Below, in pieces: positions 23,760 through 35,292 of a stretch of 64,000 nt of DNA. The stretch is from Romanomermis culicivorax (Eukaryota; Nematoda; Enoplea; Mermithida; Mermithidae): positions 310,001-374,000 of the forward strand of contig CAWUHX010000244.1 of NCBI GenBank assembly GCA_963922205.1. Reading direction: 5' to 3'. Under the pieces are notes generated by a model, which did not search any database, was not told the DNA's origin, and saw only the letters and a program-made list of their open reading frames with translations. The number at the start of each line of letters is the position of its first letter. Position 1 is the first letter of the stretch. Both the position numbers and the translations under genes were made by a program.

Positions 23760-23990
23760 AGTCTGGATGATGCAGGATGAGCGCACCCTTTGTTTTAGTG
23801 GTATTTGTTGTAGTGGCGCATCCAACTGTTTATCAAGGAGCCTGCTCATCACCACTGCAACCACAATTTCCAGACCATCCACGTGACTCAGTTATTGCAG
23901 TAGGTGGCAGTCAGACAAGCAAGGGTTCGAGCCTCTCACTGAGCATTGCTTTTCTGATGTGCCAGAATTCTTACAGTGGATTTGATTTTT
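23760..23990 (+). repeat. SINE-1 copy
   Basis: Contains the family text GTAGTGGCGCATCC, the pre-head CCACAATTTCCAGACCATCC, a degenerate head (CGTGACTCAGTTATTGCAGT) and B box GGTTCGAGCC, then TTTTCTGATGTGCC. The anticodon arm is shortened. Confidence 0.65.
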
Positions 23991-24031
23991 GAAGCGTTTC
24001 TTGAACTTGTAATTTAACTCATCATACTTAC

Positions 24032-27000
24032 CTGTTTAACATATAGTAAACCAAAGGACTGATGCAGGAGTTCATCAACCATATAAAATCCAACCACACG
24101 TAGCACCAAATGGAAACCTGTTTGTCATGAGGCATGAAAATATTTAACGCCAGGTAAGTAGCCTTCACGCCCATGTAACAAGTGCCTGTGATCAAAGCTT
24201 GCAAGAATAGTTTCACTTCTTGTTTGCATAAACTGGTACCATCCACCATAGTAAGCGATTTGCGAACATTTCGTAAAAAGAGTACAGTTCTCAAGTTGTA
24301 AAATCCAATGACGACGAAAGAAATGTAGCTTTGTGACACAGTAAGCATGAGCAGCCATTTTCCCATCAAACCGTTTTTAACGTCGTTGCCCCAGGACAGG
24401 ATTTCGGGCGACCATCTACAATGGAATTACTAAAAAAAATTTCTTATAACAGAAACCTTGTATATACTAGTAATAGTCATTAAAAACCCTCAAATCACAC
24501 ATCCGCAAAAAAATATATTGGTTAGAATGATAAAAATGAATGATGTCCTTCATGTATCCATGTGAACATGTGAAGAAATAGGCCAAACAAACTCATGAGG
24601 ATAAGTTATCTCAAAAATTTCAGATTCAGTCATACCATAGTGCATTTAATGGTCTAATGAAGCAATAGTTGAACAGTCCCATTCAGGGCCCGTTTTCACT
24701 ACAAAACTCCATATCAAGAGTAAAATGTCGCGAGTTATGAGGCCCATCTTAGGAGAGCTGCAAATGACCGTCCCACCAAAAATCAGAGTTCACGAGCAAG
24801 GAATTACGAGTCTAGGAGTGCTACGAGTGGCCATTTCACCAAAAAAGAAAGTTTATGAGTATGGGCCCACGAGTTATGAGTGTTACGAGCAACGGTTTTT
24901 CATAATTTACATACCCTTACAAGGGACTCATAACTCGAAGAGTTTTACCTGTAGCTCAAATTTTGTCACTCATGGCTTTTTGTCTCTTGCCCATAGCTTG
25001 TAGCTCGTAAACCCTAGCCGGAGGGAAGCTGGTGAATCTCATTTACAGGTAGAATTTGGCACTCGTAGTACTCATAAGACTCGTAATGTTGTAGTGGAAC
25101 TGGGCCCTGGGTTATTCATTTTTGTTTGTTATTTGTACGGAATGAAAGAAGGACAACTTGAAAAAACTCGTTAATACTTGAAAAAATATGTTACCTCCCG
25201 AAAAAAATCATTACCTTCGAACATTGATGCACAATATTTTCTCCAAGATGCATTGCAAAAATTTCAAGATGCTTCGCAAAAGTTTCAAGATGCATTGCAA
25301 AAAAATCAAGATTTGAGAGTTTTCTGATGTTCGACTTTTTTCAAGTGCATGACAATTTTTTGAAATGCATCGCAATTTCGTCAAGATAATCTCGAAAAAA
25401 ATCAAGATGGCATGATGGTATCTCGAAAAAAATAAGATAACATCTTCAAAAAAATCAAGAGGCGTGGCACATTTCTGAAACTATCCAACCAAAGGCGTTC
25501 CTCCACCCCTTTATATATTATATACGGGTACCCTTCAAAGTGGATTTCTGAGGTCATGGCTTGCTGGCGGAGGGCGCCCTTGACTTTTATCAGCGGGGAT
25601 GGCAAAGGAGGGAGGGTTTATTTGCATGAGCAATCCGATGTACATATTGGTTTTTCATAAAATTTTTATTTTTTTGGGTTTTTCAGGAAAAGGTCAAAAA
25701 TGCTTGTTTTTTGCCCAAAATGCAGTAATTTCAAAAAAGGATCCAAATTATCGTTTTTGGCCGGGTTGACAAAAGAAAACAAATGACAAAAATGCACGAA
25801 TACCACTGAGCTACGAGTCCTATGGACCCACTTTTGGTCCGTGAAAATCTTATCAAATTTTTGAGTCCTTTCATCATCATAGTGATGGGTAACTCATTTG
25901 GTGAAACTGAACAGTCGTAAATTACGAAAAACCGTCGCTCGTAACACTCATAACTTGTGGGCCTGTACTCATAAAGTTTATTTTTTGGTGAAACGGCCAC
26001 TCGTAGCACTCCTAGACTCGCAGTTTCTTGCTCCTAAACTCTGATTTTTGGTGAGACGGCCATTCGTAGCCCTCCTAACATGGAACTTGTAACTCGTGAC
26101 ATTTTACTCTCAATACGGAGTTTTGTGGTGAAACTGGGCCCAGAAATAAGAGCGTTCACCATTGATGGGTAGATAGGGCCCACTGAGTACAGCGAGTTTG
26201 TAACATTACCCAAGTCCCCTGGGGCTGTTTAATGCACTAAGAATTTGTACTAAAGATGGAATCTAATACAGCTAATTATGATGTTGCATTGACTATATTT
26301 CTACCAGATTTGTAATCGACTCATCAACAAATACTTGAGGAACTACGATCTATGGACGAGTTTGTACATTTTTAGCACATATTAGTCTATGTTCTTATAT
26401 ACCTACCTATAGTCTGTTTTTCTTGGAATGCTTACAAATAATGAAAATAGAAAGCAAGTAGTATTTCAGATTTTCGCGATTTTCATCTGATAAACAATAT
26501 ATCATGTAGGACTGGAACTTTGTGAGCATACTGACCTAACCTTTACCAATTTTTCGAGTGAAAAATTTTACAGTAAGAACTTTATGTAAACGATTTTGAC
26601 GACAGTACTGATTTATGTCACTTTTCTATTTGGAAGCATTTTATAAAAAACAGACTATAATTAGTTTTTTGAAACATGAGTTGAAAATTAATAATATCTA
26701 AAATAAGATGTGTGCAGTAATTTCACACGCTGAGTATTGTGGTGCAATTTATTCAACATAAAAGTCAAAATTCGCTCAGCTAGAAGACCTAAAGTTTGGA
26801 CATTTTACATTTTTTGACACTTTTCACCATACATGCACAGCATAGAGATTCTGCTGGGGGTCAGTCAGGACAGGGGGTGGAATACAAAAATTTTTTTTTC
26901 GTTCTTGATAACGAAAGTCTTCTAACATCCAAGCAGTATATTCTTCAACCTATATTAGTCAGATAACTGAAATTATTTGCTTAAACAGCGCTTTTTAAAG

Positions 27001-28794
27001 TTTTTATGCTACTTTTTTGGAATCAAGTATGATTTATTTAGAAAAATTGTCAAACTATGGCATCATTTCCATTTTCATGACGACTTTCCCTACTCTCTTG
27101 CTAATTTTCCTTCGTCATCTTCCCAACCATTGTTGGGGAACTCAAATCTGCTGGGGGTCAGCAAGAATGGGGGTCAATAAAAATCTGCTGGGGGTCAACC
27201 CCCCCCAAAAACCCTCCTACGTGCATGTATGCTTTTCACTCTGTATGCATGTTACGAAAAATTACAGTCTAGGGAAGACGTGACTCGACAGCTAAATGTT
27301 CATTACATGCAGAAAAGGATGCTCTATATTCGTGTATAGAAAAAATTTTCAATTCTTCACTTTACACATTTGATGATATTTTAAAGTGTGAAAAATGTAG
27401 TAGAATAAAAGTGGAAAGCTCATTTGGAGCCTTACTTGGGCACTTTCTCATAGTATGCCGCAAAATGTTTTTCATCATTCAAGGGATTGACTGGGGCCAC
27501 CTAGAAAGTGAACTGATCAATTTTGACACGTATGCTTCCTTCAGAGCTGTGCAGCACCCCAAACGACACACAAATCGTGGTAAAAATTTTCCAAATACAT
27601 CAAAAATGCAAAAGCTGTAAAACAAAAAATGGCATCCGATGAGGTGGTGCTTAGTTAAAAATTCTTTTGCAATATTTATCTCTCATTTTCGACATTTTAA
27701 ACTAAGGTGTAATATTCAATGATGTGCTATAAACATTACGATTATATCGAATCAAGGCCTATCCTTTCCTGTGTAAAATGAATGTTCATTTATCGAATAA
27801 GATCACTTTAATCCCGAAATATCGCTTAGCTAGCAAAACCACTGAAAAATGCCGAAAAAATCATCAATTTGAAACTTTGGCATACTGTAGATCCGTGAAT
27901 TTTAATTTCAAAGCAAACTCAATGATACCACAAACCTCAGCTTACAAAGCTAACCAAAATATTTCATTTTGAGATAGGATCAATTATCAACTCATCATAG
28001 AGAAGGTCGAACATATCAGAAATCGTAATGGTTATTCTATACTGCTGCACGCATATCAAACCCATGAATATTATATCTGAAACACATTCTGTGAATTTTC
28101 GTTCCACCCATAGGATTGATGTTTTAGCCAATCCACAGGTTCCGAACCCGGCCATTTTGTTGAGCCCTGGTCGGAATGGTTACACCTACCCCGACATTGG
28201 CCAATGGTGGGACAGCTACGGCGCCACCCAGGAAGCCCTTCAACAGAAGCAAAAGCTCTACATTTGGCTGATGTTAGCTTACCTCGTGATATCACCATTA
28301 TCAGGATTATAAAACTGCACAGAGAATATGACGCCAAAAACCAACCACGATAATGAAATGTAAATCTTGATTTGCTTTTTGGAAAAATAACTTTCCATAC
28401 GATCGTTGTCGCACAAAGCTACGTAACGACTGTAGACGATGAAACATAAAAAATTGCAACCGGGGTGCCAACCGATATTTAAAGCGAATGCGAAAATGTC
28501 TTGTAAAATGCGGCATTGTGTCGGCAAATACGGGAAAATGATGAAAATAGCAGTTCCGATGCAAATGCATGTTAAAACCAGAATGTCGGCTACAGCCCTT
28601 TGCACCATGAATACGTAAGTGGGACTGCCATACTGTTTGCTATATTTAGTTTTGATGTAGACTGTCAGGGCGTTGAGGAATATGCCAGGCAGACCGACAA
28701 GTAAAGTCAGCGACAACAGCACATATCGAGGTAAAGGACCAATGCTGTACTGTTGCGGTGAGAATGTCGTTAAATTTGCGTCGATCATATCCAT
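24032..28794 (-). CDS. seven-transmembrane receptor, rhodopsin-like (receptor 1)
   Basis: Two exons are visible: 28283-28794 and 24032-24415, joined across a 3.9-kb intron by AG|GTAAGC and TTGTAG|A (phase 2, codon T-R-W). The proposed start is MDMIDANLTT, just inside an acceptor at 28804, so a 5' non-coding exon is expected upstream. The first exon encodes a possible N-glycosylation site (N7), TM1 about 23-47 with N41, TM2 60-86 with D70, TM3 97-121 followed by YSRY in place of DRY, and TM4 with W150. The second encodes TM5-TM7 and ends at a donor after MLNR. TM7 reads ISPLVYY, with serine replacing the usual asparagine of NPxxY. The C-terminal exon was not found. Likely a chemosensory or peptide receptor at the cell surface; the ligand is unknown. 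A nematode serpentine-receptor class (srx or srsx type) is possible but unproven. The intron is full of transposons. Confidence 0.8.
24684..25109. mobile_element. MITE with CAGGGCCCGTTTTCACTAC ends
   Basis: Left end CAGGGCCCGTTTTCACTAC and right end GTAGTGGAACTGGGCCCTG are inverted. The interior has repeated ACGAGTTATGAG-type motifs, giving a foldback look. It lies in the receptor 1 intron. An inverted related arm stands at 25900-26143. Target duplication unclear. Confidence 0.6.
25190..25610. repeat. CAAGATGCATTGCAAAAA minisatellite and dispersed repeat
   Basis: 25240-25440 holds about eight imperfect 18-20 bp units (TCAAGATGCATTGCAAAAA and derivatives). The following text up to GATTTCTGAGGTCATGGCTTG (25535-25562) recurs at 56500-56655 in the same orientation, so the whole is a dispersed repeat. 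Both copies lie in receptor-gene introns. Confidence 0.55.
25900..26143. mobile_element. inverted arm related to 24684 MITE
   Basis: Reverse-complement match to 24684-24930, from the CTGGGCCCAG end through TCGTGACATTTTACTC and the ACTCATAACTTGTGGGCC region. Its own opposite end was not found, so it may be a solo arm or the far arm of a larger composite with 24684-25109. Confidence 0.55.
26408..26659. mobile_element. TATAGTCTG-family MITE
   Basis: A 252-bp element with inverted ends TATAGTCTGTTTTT and AAAAACAGACTATA, flanked by TA. It is the best-preserved member of a family also seen at 30586-30830, 31703-31952 and, diverged, 12905-13156. The family target is confirmed as TA by the empty site described for 30586. 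Non-coding. Confidence 0.75.
26842..27225 (-). repeat. GCTGGGGGTCA repeat family (copy 2)
   Basis: Inverted relative to 22812-23185. It begins TTCTGCTGGGGGTCAGTCAG and ends in three GCTGGGGGTCA motifs followed by a C-run. Sits in the receptor 1 intron. Confidence 0.55.
28090..28250 (+). repeat. single 223-bp-family unit, truncated
   Basis: Matches the repeat unit of the 47.7-kb array from TTCCACCCATAGGATTGATG to GAAGCCCTTCAACA. It ends about 30 bp from the receptor 1 donor site. Confidence 0.7.
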
Positions 28795-28929
28795 ATTTGT
28801 TGCCTGCAAATCGAAAAGCAAATTGATTACTAGTGGTTTCTTCTGAGGGGAGTCAATCAAAATTATGGAGTCATGTAACTCCCCAGAAATAAGCATAGTA
28901 TTTACCTGATCTAGGTCTGCAACTTGGAT

Positions 28930-29165
28930 GCCCAACATACAGTCTACAGCTTCAGGGGAAAATTCATGATTGCACCCTTTGTGCATCATCACACCACTCA
29001 GTGCGCGGGAATTGTTACATCATGACCTACCAGCGAGCCCCTTGCCTAACTGAGCAGGGATATGGATGTTGTGACAAGGGCGTCAAATTTTTCAAGGTGA
29101 ATAGTATGATGATGCACAGAAGGTGTAATCATGCATTTTCCTCTGAACCCCAAATTGTGATTTTG
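28930..29165. repeat. imperfect inverted repeat
   Basis: 28944-28990 pairs with the reverse complement of 29108-29155 (GTGCATCATCA / TGATGATGCAC at the loop side), with a loop of about 120 bp. The long open frame that seems to extend receptor 1 upstream to 28992 runs through one arm. This is a reason to prefer the start at 28794. Confidence 0.5.
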
Positions 29166-29754
29166 CACATCCTAATCACAGGCCCAAACTTGAATTTTTG
29201 TGACAGGCCCTGCTACACTCACAAGAGGCGATTCGGGGCTGTGCATTAGGTGATAGAGCTTCAACCTAAATGTGTGTGAGAACTGTTACAATTTTCCAAG
29301 AACTGATTCTTTGTCATGAATCTGTAGTAATATGTTCCATCATGCAAGAAATGACATTTTTCGAAATGTGCAGTAATATTGTGCTTGTATACCCTGGCTA
29401 GCCTTCTGAAGTTCGTGGGAGATTCCTGACTTGGCTGTCACCCTAATGCTAACTGAACCTAATTGAGTTAGAGTCAAAAAGGAGGTTGAAGGTCGATATT
29501 GAATAACGAAGCTTATTATTGGGGGTAAACGACAATAAACACAAATTAGTAATACAAAACAATGCAACACTGCAAACGCACAAGTGTAACCATGTCAAAC
29601 ACTAAGGGAATCCAAAAGTGCCCAGCTGCGAACCTCTTAGACACTTAAGCAAGTAATAGAGCAGGCACACAGAGCGCCGACCACTAATTCTGAAACTCCA
29701 AAAGATAGTGAACGTTGAAGAGAGCAAAATGTTATCAGCAAGGCACACCATACC

Positions 29755-31602
29755 TAGTGATGGACCGATGGCCAAAAATTTGCAATCGGCCGATACCGAT
29801 GCATCGGCCAGGGTCACCGTTGGCATCGGCCGATGCATCGGCCGACGGCCGATTGCTGATGCATCGGCTGTAACATGCGCAAAATGCAACATGAAGTTGC
29901 TACACTGTAATAAATTTAAAATTATTATGAATTATTCACAAAGTTCTACTGATATTTTCAACATAATTAACAACATTTCATTCATCCAATTTGTCATCAA
30001 CAATGGCATCTGTTGTACTACCTTCACTTTGATTGCTGAGTTCACTAGAAGCTTCTTCGACTTCAGCTTGTTTTTCCAGTTTGCACTATTGAATCCAATC
30101 ACAGCAATAAACGGGATCTTTTTCCACTTCTAACATCTTTTGCTTTTTAAAATGATCATTCACTTGCTGCTGACCCAATTGGAGCTGATAAAAATTTCAT
30201 GGAAAGCTAAAAAAAAAATTTTTCATAATGACACTTATTTTCAACTGCACACTATTTTGACTCACATTAGCTAATTCTGGTTTTGTTCCAGCATTTTACT
30301 TCCATTATTCTAGTAATGTATTCCAAAACAATGGCTTTTGCTTGCTCAAATGTTGACATTGCATATTTTTCAGGCTACAGCTCATCTTCAGATAAACTTG
30401 CAATGCCCTAGTGCCTGAAATTGGTCAGTTTTGCGTAAATGCTTAAATTATTTACATTAGTATTAATTGTGGCTTACTGAGAAAGTTTGGAGAATGAGTT
30501 TGAAGCTTCATTCAAATTTTTGAACCATATTTTCAGAAAAGCGTTGATTTCGTTGTTTTTGACCGACAACCATTCTAGCCAAAGCTATAGTCGTTTTTTT
30601 AAATGCTTCTAAGTAATGAAAGTGGAAAGTAAGTAGTATTTTAGATTTTCACGATTTTTTGATAAACAATATATTATATAGAAGTGGAAATTGGTGAGCA
30701 TACTGACCTAACCCTTAACAATTTTTCGAGTGAAAAATTTACAATAAGGGCTTTATGTAAACGATTTTGACAACGATACTGATTTGTGTCACTTTTCTCT
30801 TCGGAAGCATTTTATAAAAAACAGACTTTAGTTCAGCTTTGTCTCCTGCTTGACGATCACAGAAGGCCTAAATTATTTAATTTTGATGTGTATGATCAAT
30901 ATGTGTTATATTTCAAATTTCAATCCATCCTTTTTAAATCCAGGATCTAGTAAAGATGCCAAAGAATGAAGTCTATTGTCTTCAATGGGTTTAAAGTGGG
31001 CTCGATTATCATTTCTATAAAAATATTGATTCATTTTCCTCGACAATTCCTCCTTTGATGAACCCAATCCAGGAAAGTTGAAATTGTGTATTGAGTGGCG
31101 TAAAATTTTTAATCATACGATTCTCTTATTTATGTTTTTCAAAAAAATTTAGCCACAAAATCTAGCTTACTTTTCTTCAGCTATTTTTCCGAAATACAGG
31201 CGTTTTTAGATTCATAGATTTTTACAGTTTCTGCAAATGATTTTAACAAATTTGCAAGCTGCCAAAACATAATTATCTAAGGTGTGAATACATTATGCAT
31301 GTATTAAAGTATATTCTTACCGCCGCAGCTAAAATATCCCATTCATAGCTTGTCAAATCCTTGTTATCTAGTTCATCAATGGCAACACAGGGCAAATATG
31401 CCAGACATTAAAACAACTATTTTCACAAAAAATGTATTTACTAAAGTAACTGTAAAATATGTATGTGAGCAATCTGTTTTTTAAGCATATGCACCTGTAT
31501 TCATTATAACAAAAAGTTGCCAAACAATCGGCCATCGGCCGATTATTTGGCAAAACTGGCAGAAAAACGCAACAATCGGGGCCGATGCATCGGTCCATCA
31601 CT
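29755..31602 (-). mobile_element. degenerate hAT transposon (copy 1)
   Basis: The ends are TAGTGATGGACCGATG and CGGTCCATCACT, each followed inward by repeated CATCGGCCGATG. The body is collinear, in reverse, with the better-read copy at 35293-37317. Its decayed transposase therefore lies on the minus strand (about 31080-30840, the LLDPGF region). It contains a nested MITE at 30586-30830 that is absent from the other copy. No target duplication was recognised. The frame is broken by stops, so it is non-functional. Confidence 0.75.
30586..30830. mobile_element. TATAGTCTG-family MITE nested in hAT copy 1
   Basis: Flanks read CCAAAGC-TA and TA-GTTCAGC. The other hAT copy has, reverse-complemented, the uninterrupted CCAAAGCTAGTTCAGC at about 36500-36516. 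This directly shows insertion at TA with duplication of TA. Confidence 0.8.
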
Positions 31603-31702
31603 CGTACCCATGTAAAAATCGTGCAAACAGTAACGACTATGCTACAATAGGAATAAAAGTAGAAACTGAATAAAAACACAAAACGATGCCAAAAAATAAT
31701 TC

Positions 31703-32131
31703 TATAGTCTGTTTTTTATAAAATGCTTGCAAATAGAAAAGTGACACAAATCAATACTGTCGTCGAAATTTTTTACATAAAATTTTTACTGCAAAATTTT
31801 TCACTCGAAAAATTGGTAAAGGTTAGGTCAGTACGCTCACAATTTTCAAGTCCTACATGATATATTGTTTATCAGAAAATCGCAAAAATCTGAAATACTA
31901 CTCGCTTTCCACTTTCATTATTTGGAATAATTTCAAGAAAAATAGATCATAAGTACTATGCAAAATTTTCCATCCATTTGTTTTTTGGGCCAAAAATAGT
32001 ATAACACAAACCGTTTTGACATCAGGACTAATCGTAAACTATTTTGCAACACCCTGTATCTAAAGAACATATTTTTTCATAGGAGAACTGAAAAAATCAA
32101 GAATCAATCGAAATATATCGTAGAGGAAAGA
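31703..32131 (-). repeat. TATAGTCTG-family MITE plus attached repeat
   Basis: 31703-31952 is the MITE in reverse orientation relative to 26408. The next 180 bp (with ACACCCTGTATC at about 32048-32059) matches 13157-13385. A foldback element then interrupts the match. Confidence 0.6.
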
Positions 32132-33221
32132 GGGAGAGCGACATTAGACCGCAGACAATAGACCGCCAAGACATTAGACCGCCAGACATTAGACTGCAGA
32201 CATTAGACCGCAGACATTAGACCGCAAGACATTAGACTGCAGACATTAGACCGCAGACATTAGACCGCAAGACATTAGACTGCAGACATTAGACCGCAAA
32301 ACATTAGACCGTGGACATTAGACCGCAAGACATTTGACTGCAGACATTAGACCGCAAGATATTAAACCGCAAGACATTACACTACAGACATTAGAACACA
32401 AAGATATCATACAGCAGACCAAAAAGAGGCTGCAGGGTACCTTCACTTCTTGGAAAAATAAAACCTGTAAAGATAAACTTGAAAATCAAATGTTTAGCCG
32501 TGAGAACCCTAGAACGACCGTGTCAGTATTAATATGCAATGCGACTGTGTCTGTGATCAAAATGTTATAAACTAAACTAGAAACTTCCCCAAAATGTTGT
32601 AAACTCCCCCAAAACATATACTATTTGAACAAAATTTAGTTTTTATCAATTTTTCCATTCAAATTCAAATTTCATGGATAATCACATTCCTTTCACATTT
32701 ATCTATACAATGTGCCTTGTTTTCCCTTTCGTCAAATAATTTTCGAATATGAAAATTTTCTCGATAACCAATATTTGAACCAAATTGAAACTCTCAGTAA
32801 AGATGCATTTCGATCTTTCTCGTGGCCATTTAAAAAGAAATTACTGCAGAACAAGTTTTCGATCAGTTATATCGCACAAAAACGGGCGTCCGTTATTGCC
32901 GATCACAGACACGATCGTTGATTTTTTAAAATGTAGTGCAATATTTATAATAAATAAGATATGAAGGGCAACTTATAAAAAGTCTTGTGGTCTAAAAAAG
33001 TCTTGTGCAATATTCATATTAAATAATATATGACGAACAACTTATCTTGTGATCTGAAAAAAGTCTTGTGCAATATTCATATTAAATAGGAAGGACAATT
33101 TATAAAAATTCTTGCGATCTATTGTCTGCAGTCTAATGTCTTTGCAGTCTATTGTCTGTGGTCTATTGTCTGTGGTCTATTGTCTGTGGTCTAATGTCTC
33201 ACGGTCTAACGTCATAGACCC
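32132..33221. mobile_element. foldback element, GACATTAGACCGCA arms
   Basis: The left arm (32140-32405) is about 17 units of GACATTAGACCGCA or the variant GACATTAGACTGCA. The right arm (33115-33221) is the inverted form (GTCTATTGTCTGTG and relatives). The 700-bp centre has a 69-residue open frame at 32712-32921 of unknown type and three repeats of an AGTCTTGTG...CAATATTCATATTAAATA motif. Outer ends share GGG...GACATTAGACCG. No target duplication was recognised. Confidence 0.7.
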
Positions 33222-33292
33222 GTTATACCATTGTCGAAAAAGCCGCAGCTCAGCTGTAGCTTAACTCCTACACAAAACATGTCGAGAAAGTT

Positions 33293-33485
33293 AAGATGTT
33301 GAGAGTGGCCAAAGCAGCCACCTCAACTATGAATTGTTGCAAAAAGAGAGCGCCTTTCCCGCTCCTCGGTTGGCTCACTTGGCTAGAAGGTGCGGATGGT
33401 AGCCGCAAGGTCCTGGGTTCAAGTCCTGGAACGAGCCTATCTTTTACTGAATCCCCGAGTAGCGGAAACAGGTTGCCTCAACAAA
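33293..33485 (+). repeat. SINE-2 copy, best preserved
   Basis: tRNA-like head 33361-33440 with A box TTGGCTCACTTGG, anticodon stem TGCGG/CCGCA around ATGGTAG, and B box GGTTCAAGTCC. The tail is ACTGAATCCCCGAGTAGCGG and GGTTGCCTCAACA. Pre-head sequence GTTGAGAGTGGCC is shared with the 3-kb cluster. This copy serves as the reference for the interrupted copy at 3355-4715. Confidence 0.75.
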
Positions 33486-33534
33486 GCTACAGCTGAGCTG
33501 CACCTTGACGGCAATGCTATAACATATAGAGTTA

Positions 33535-34378
33535 AGGCAGATTCATACTTCGTCCGGCATCCGGCATCCGGCATCTGGCATCCGGCATCCGGCATCCAGC
33601 AAGCTATTTTTAGCTTCTGGTATTCAGTGTCCGGCATCCAGCAATTTGGTTTCTGGCATATGGCAAATTGGCTTCTGGCAAGTTGCGGGGTGAGATGGCA
33701 ATTCATACTTCTTCCGGCGCCGGAAATGCCGGATGACAATTTATTCTTGCTTTCACTATGTTAGAATACTTTGAAATCTGTGAAGTATTTTGTTTCGGGA
33801 GAAATTGCGTATTTAAAATATATATAATATTATTTTCCAGGTCTACTTGTAATTATTACGATGTCAGACGAAGAAAACTTGCTTGATCTAGCAATGTTGT
33901 ACTACTTATTGAAGAGAAATTTATCAAATTTGTCAGTCTTCCATAGGCGTGACTAAACTATAATTACGCCTAGAAAAAATTCTTTGTATGACTATCCTGC
34001 ACATATATATGCTTTCAAGAACGAAAAAAACATACAAAATACTTAGCATAAAAACAAAAAAACTTTGTCAACTAAAAAAATCCATATCTCTCGCATACAT
34101 TGTATATGCAAAAATCAATCAAACACGCGCTTCAATTGAAATTACATACAAAATATGCTTTCCGGCAACCGGAAAAGTACAAACTGTTTCTACTCTTCCC
34201 ATCCGGAAAAATTCCAGTCTTCCGGCAAAAAAATGAGACGTCAGCATGGGAAAAGGAAAAAAATGACGTCATCCGGTACCAGATCGCCGGACGATTTGCC
34301 GGATGAAAAATCTAAAAATAGACTTTTTTCAGGTGCGGGATGCCGGACGCCGATGCCGGACGAAGTATGAATCTGCCT
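33535..34378. mobile_element. PIF/Harbinger-type element with TTA duplication
   Basis: The ends AGGCAGATTCATACTTCGTC and its inverse match over about 30 bp and are flanked by TTA (33532-33534 and 34379-34381). The 3-bp TTA target is typical of PIF/Harbinger. Next to each end are GCATCCGGCATCCGG repeats. A short frame at 33861-33957 begins MSDEENLLDLAMLYYLLKRN and is then closed. It is compatible with the leucine-rich start of a Harbinger transposase, but this is tentative. Confidence 0.8.
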
Positions 34379-34802
34379 TTAGGCTACAGCTTAAGCTGCA
34401 GTTTAGCTTTCCCGATATGTCTTGTGTACGAGTTAAGCTGCAGCTGAGATGCACCTTAACTTTTCGAATAAGAAAATTTATCCATGGCACAATGCATGGA
34501 TTTTACCCGAAAACTTTCCGTTCCATTATCGATTTTTTTCAATCGACTAGAAAAAATTTTGCCTTTCGTTCGAACTTCGCCGACACCGGCAACTCTTGGA
34601 TGAGCTTTTTTGCACTTCGTTAGTTCGTTCGTCTTTTGGTCACCCGTGTTGCCATGATTTTTTTGGTCTGCAATATTTTTCATCCTAATGTTATGTCTTC
34701 CGATCCATTAAAAAGGGAACCTGTAACTGGACTGATCCGCAAACCAAATTTTTGTATTTATCAGTTGTATTTATCACATCAATCCGTTTTGGAAGCTATT
34801 CA

Positions 34803-34919
34803 AAAAATCATAAAAGGCGTGCTTGGGAAGAAATTACTTCCTCATTAAATGCGGCGTTTCCTGAAGCAGTGCGTGACGTCAAAGACTCGGCTAAAAAAAG
34901 GTCAAATTGGAAATGTTAA
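34803..34919 (+). pseudogene. Myb/SANT-like domain fragment in foldback centre
   Basis: The frame reads WEEITSSLNAAFPEAVRDVK followed by DSAKKRSNWK and a stop. This is the second and third helix pattern of the MADF/Myb-SANT-like domains common in PIF/Harbinger companion proteins and other transposon proteins (W-x-x-I...N...R-x-x-x-x-x-K-x-R-x-x-x-W/N-x-K). The upstream part of the domain is out of frame or lost. Identification is by pattern only. Confidence 0.45.
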
Positions 34920-35292
34920 AAGCCATGCACCTCCTGCCATACCCGAAACTCTAGCGATTTATAGTTTTGAAAACTTCCAAAACTGCCTACGCAAGCTGCT
35001 AACTGGCAATTTTTCAAAAAAAGCGAAATTTTTTCTAGTCGATAAACTACTACCAATGACTGTAAAAAAATCGATAATTTTACGGAAAGTTTGCCTATAA
35101 AATCCGGGCAATGGACCATGGAAACATTTTCTTCACACGAAAAGTTAAGGTGCAGCTCAGCTGCACGAAACATATCGAGAAAGTTAAGCTGCAGCTTAAG
35201 CTGTAGCTTAACTGTATATGTTATAGCGTTATCATTAAGGTGCAGCTCAGTTTCAGCATAGCTGTAGCTTAACTTTCTCGACATTTTTTGTG

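Noticed and set aside
28795..28992. N-terminal extension of receptor 1 to 237 residues
   Set aside because: The extension crosses a splice acceptor and a local inverted repeat, and receptor 2 starts at the equivalent of 28794 with the same acceptor position.
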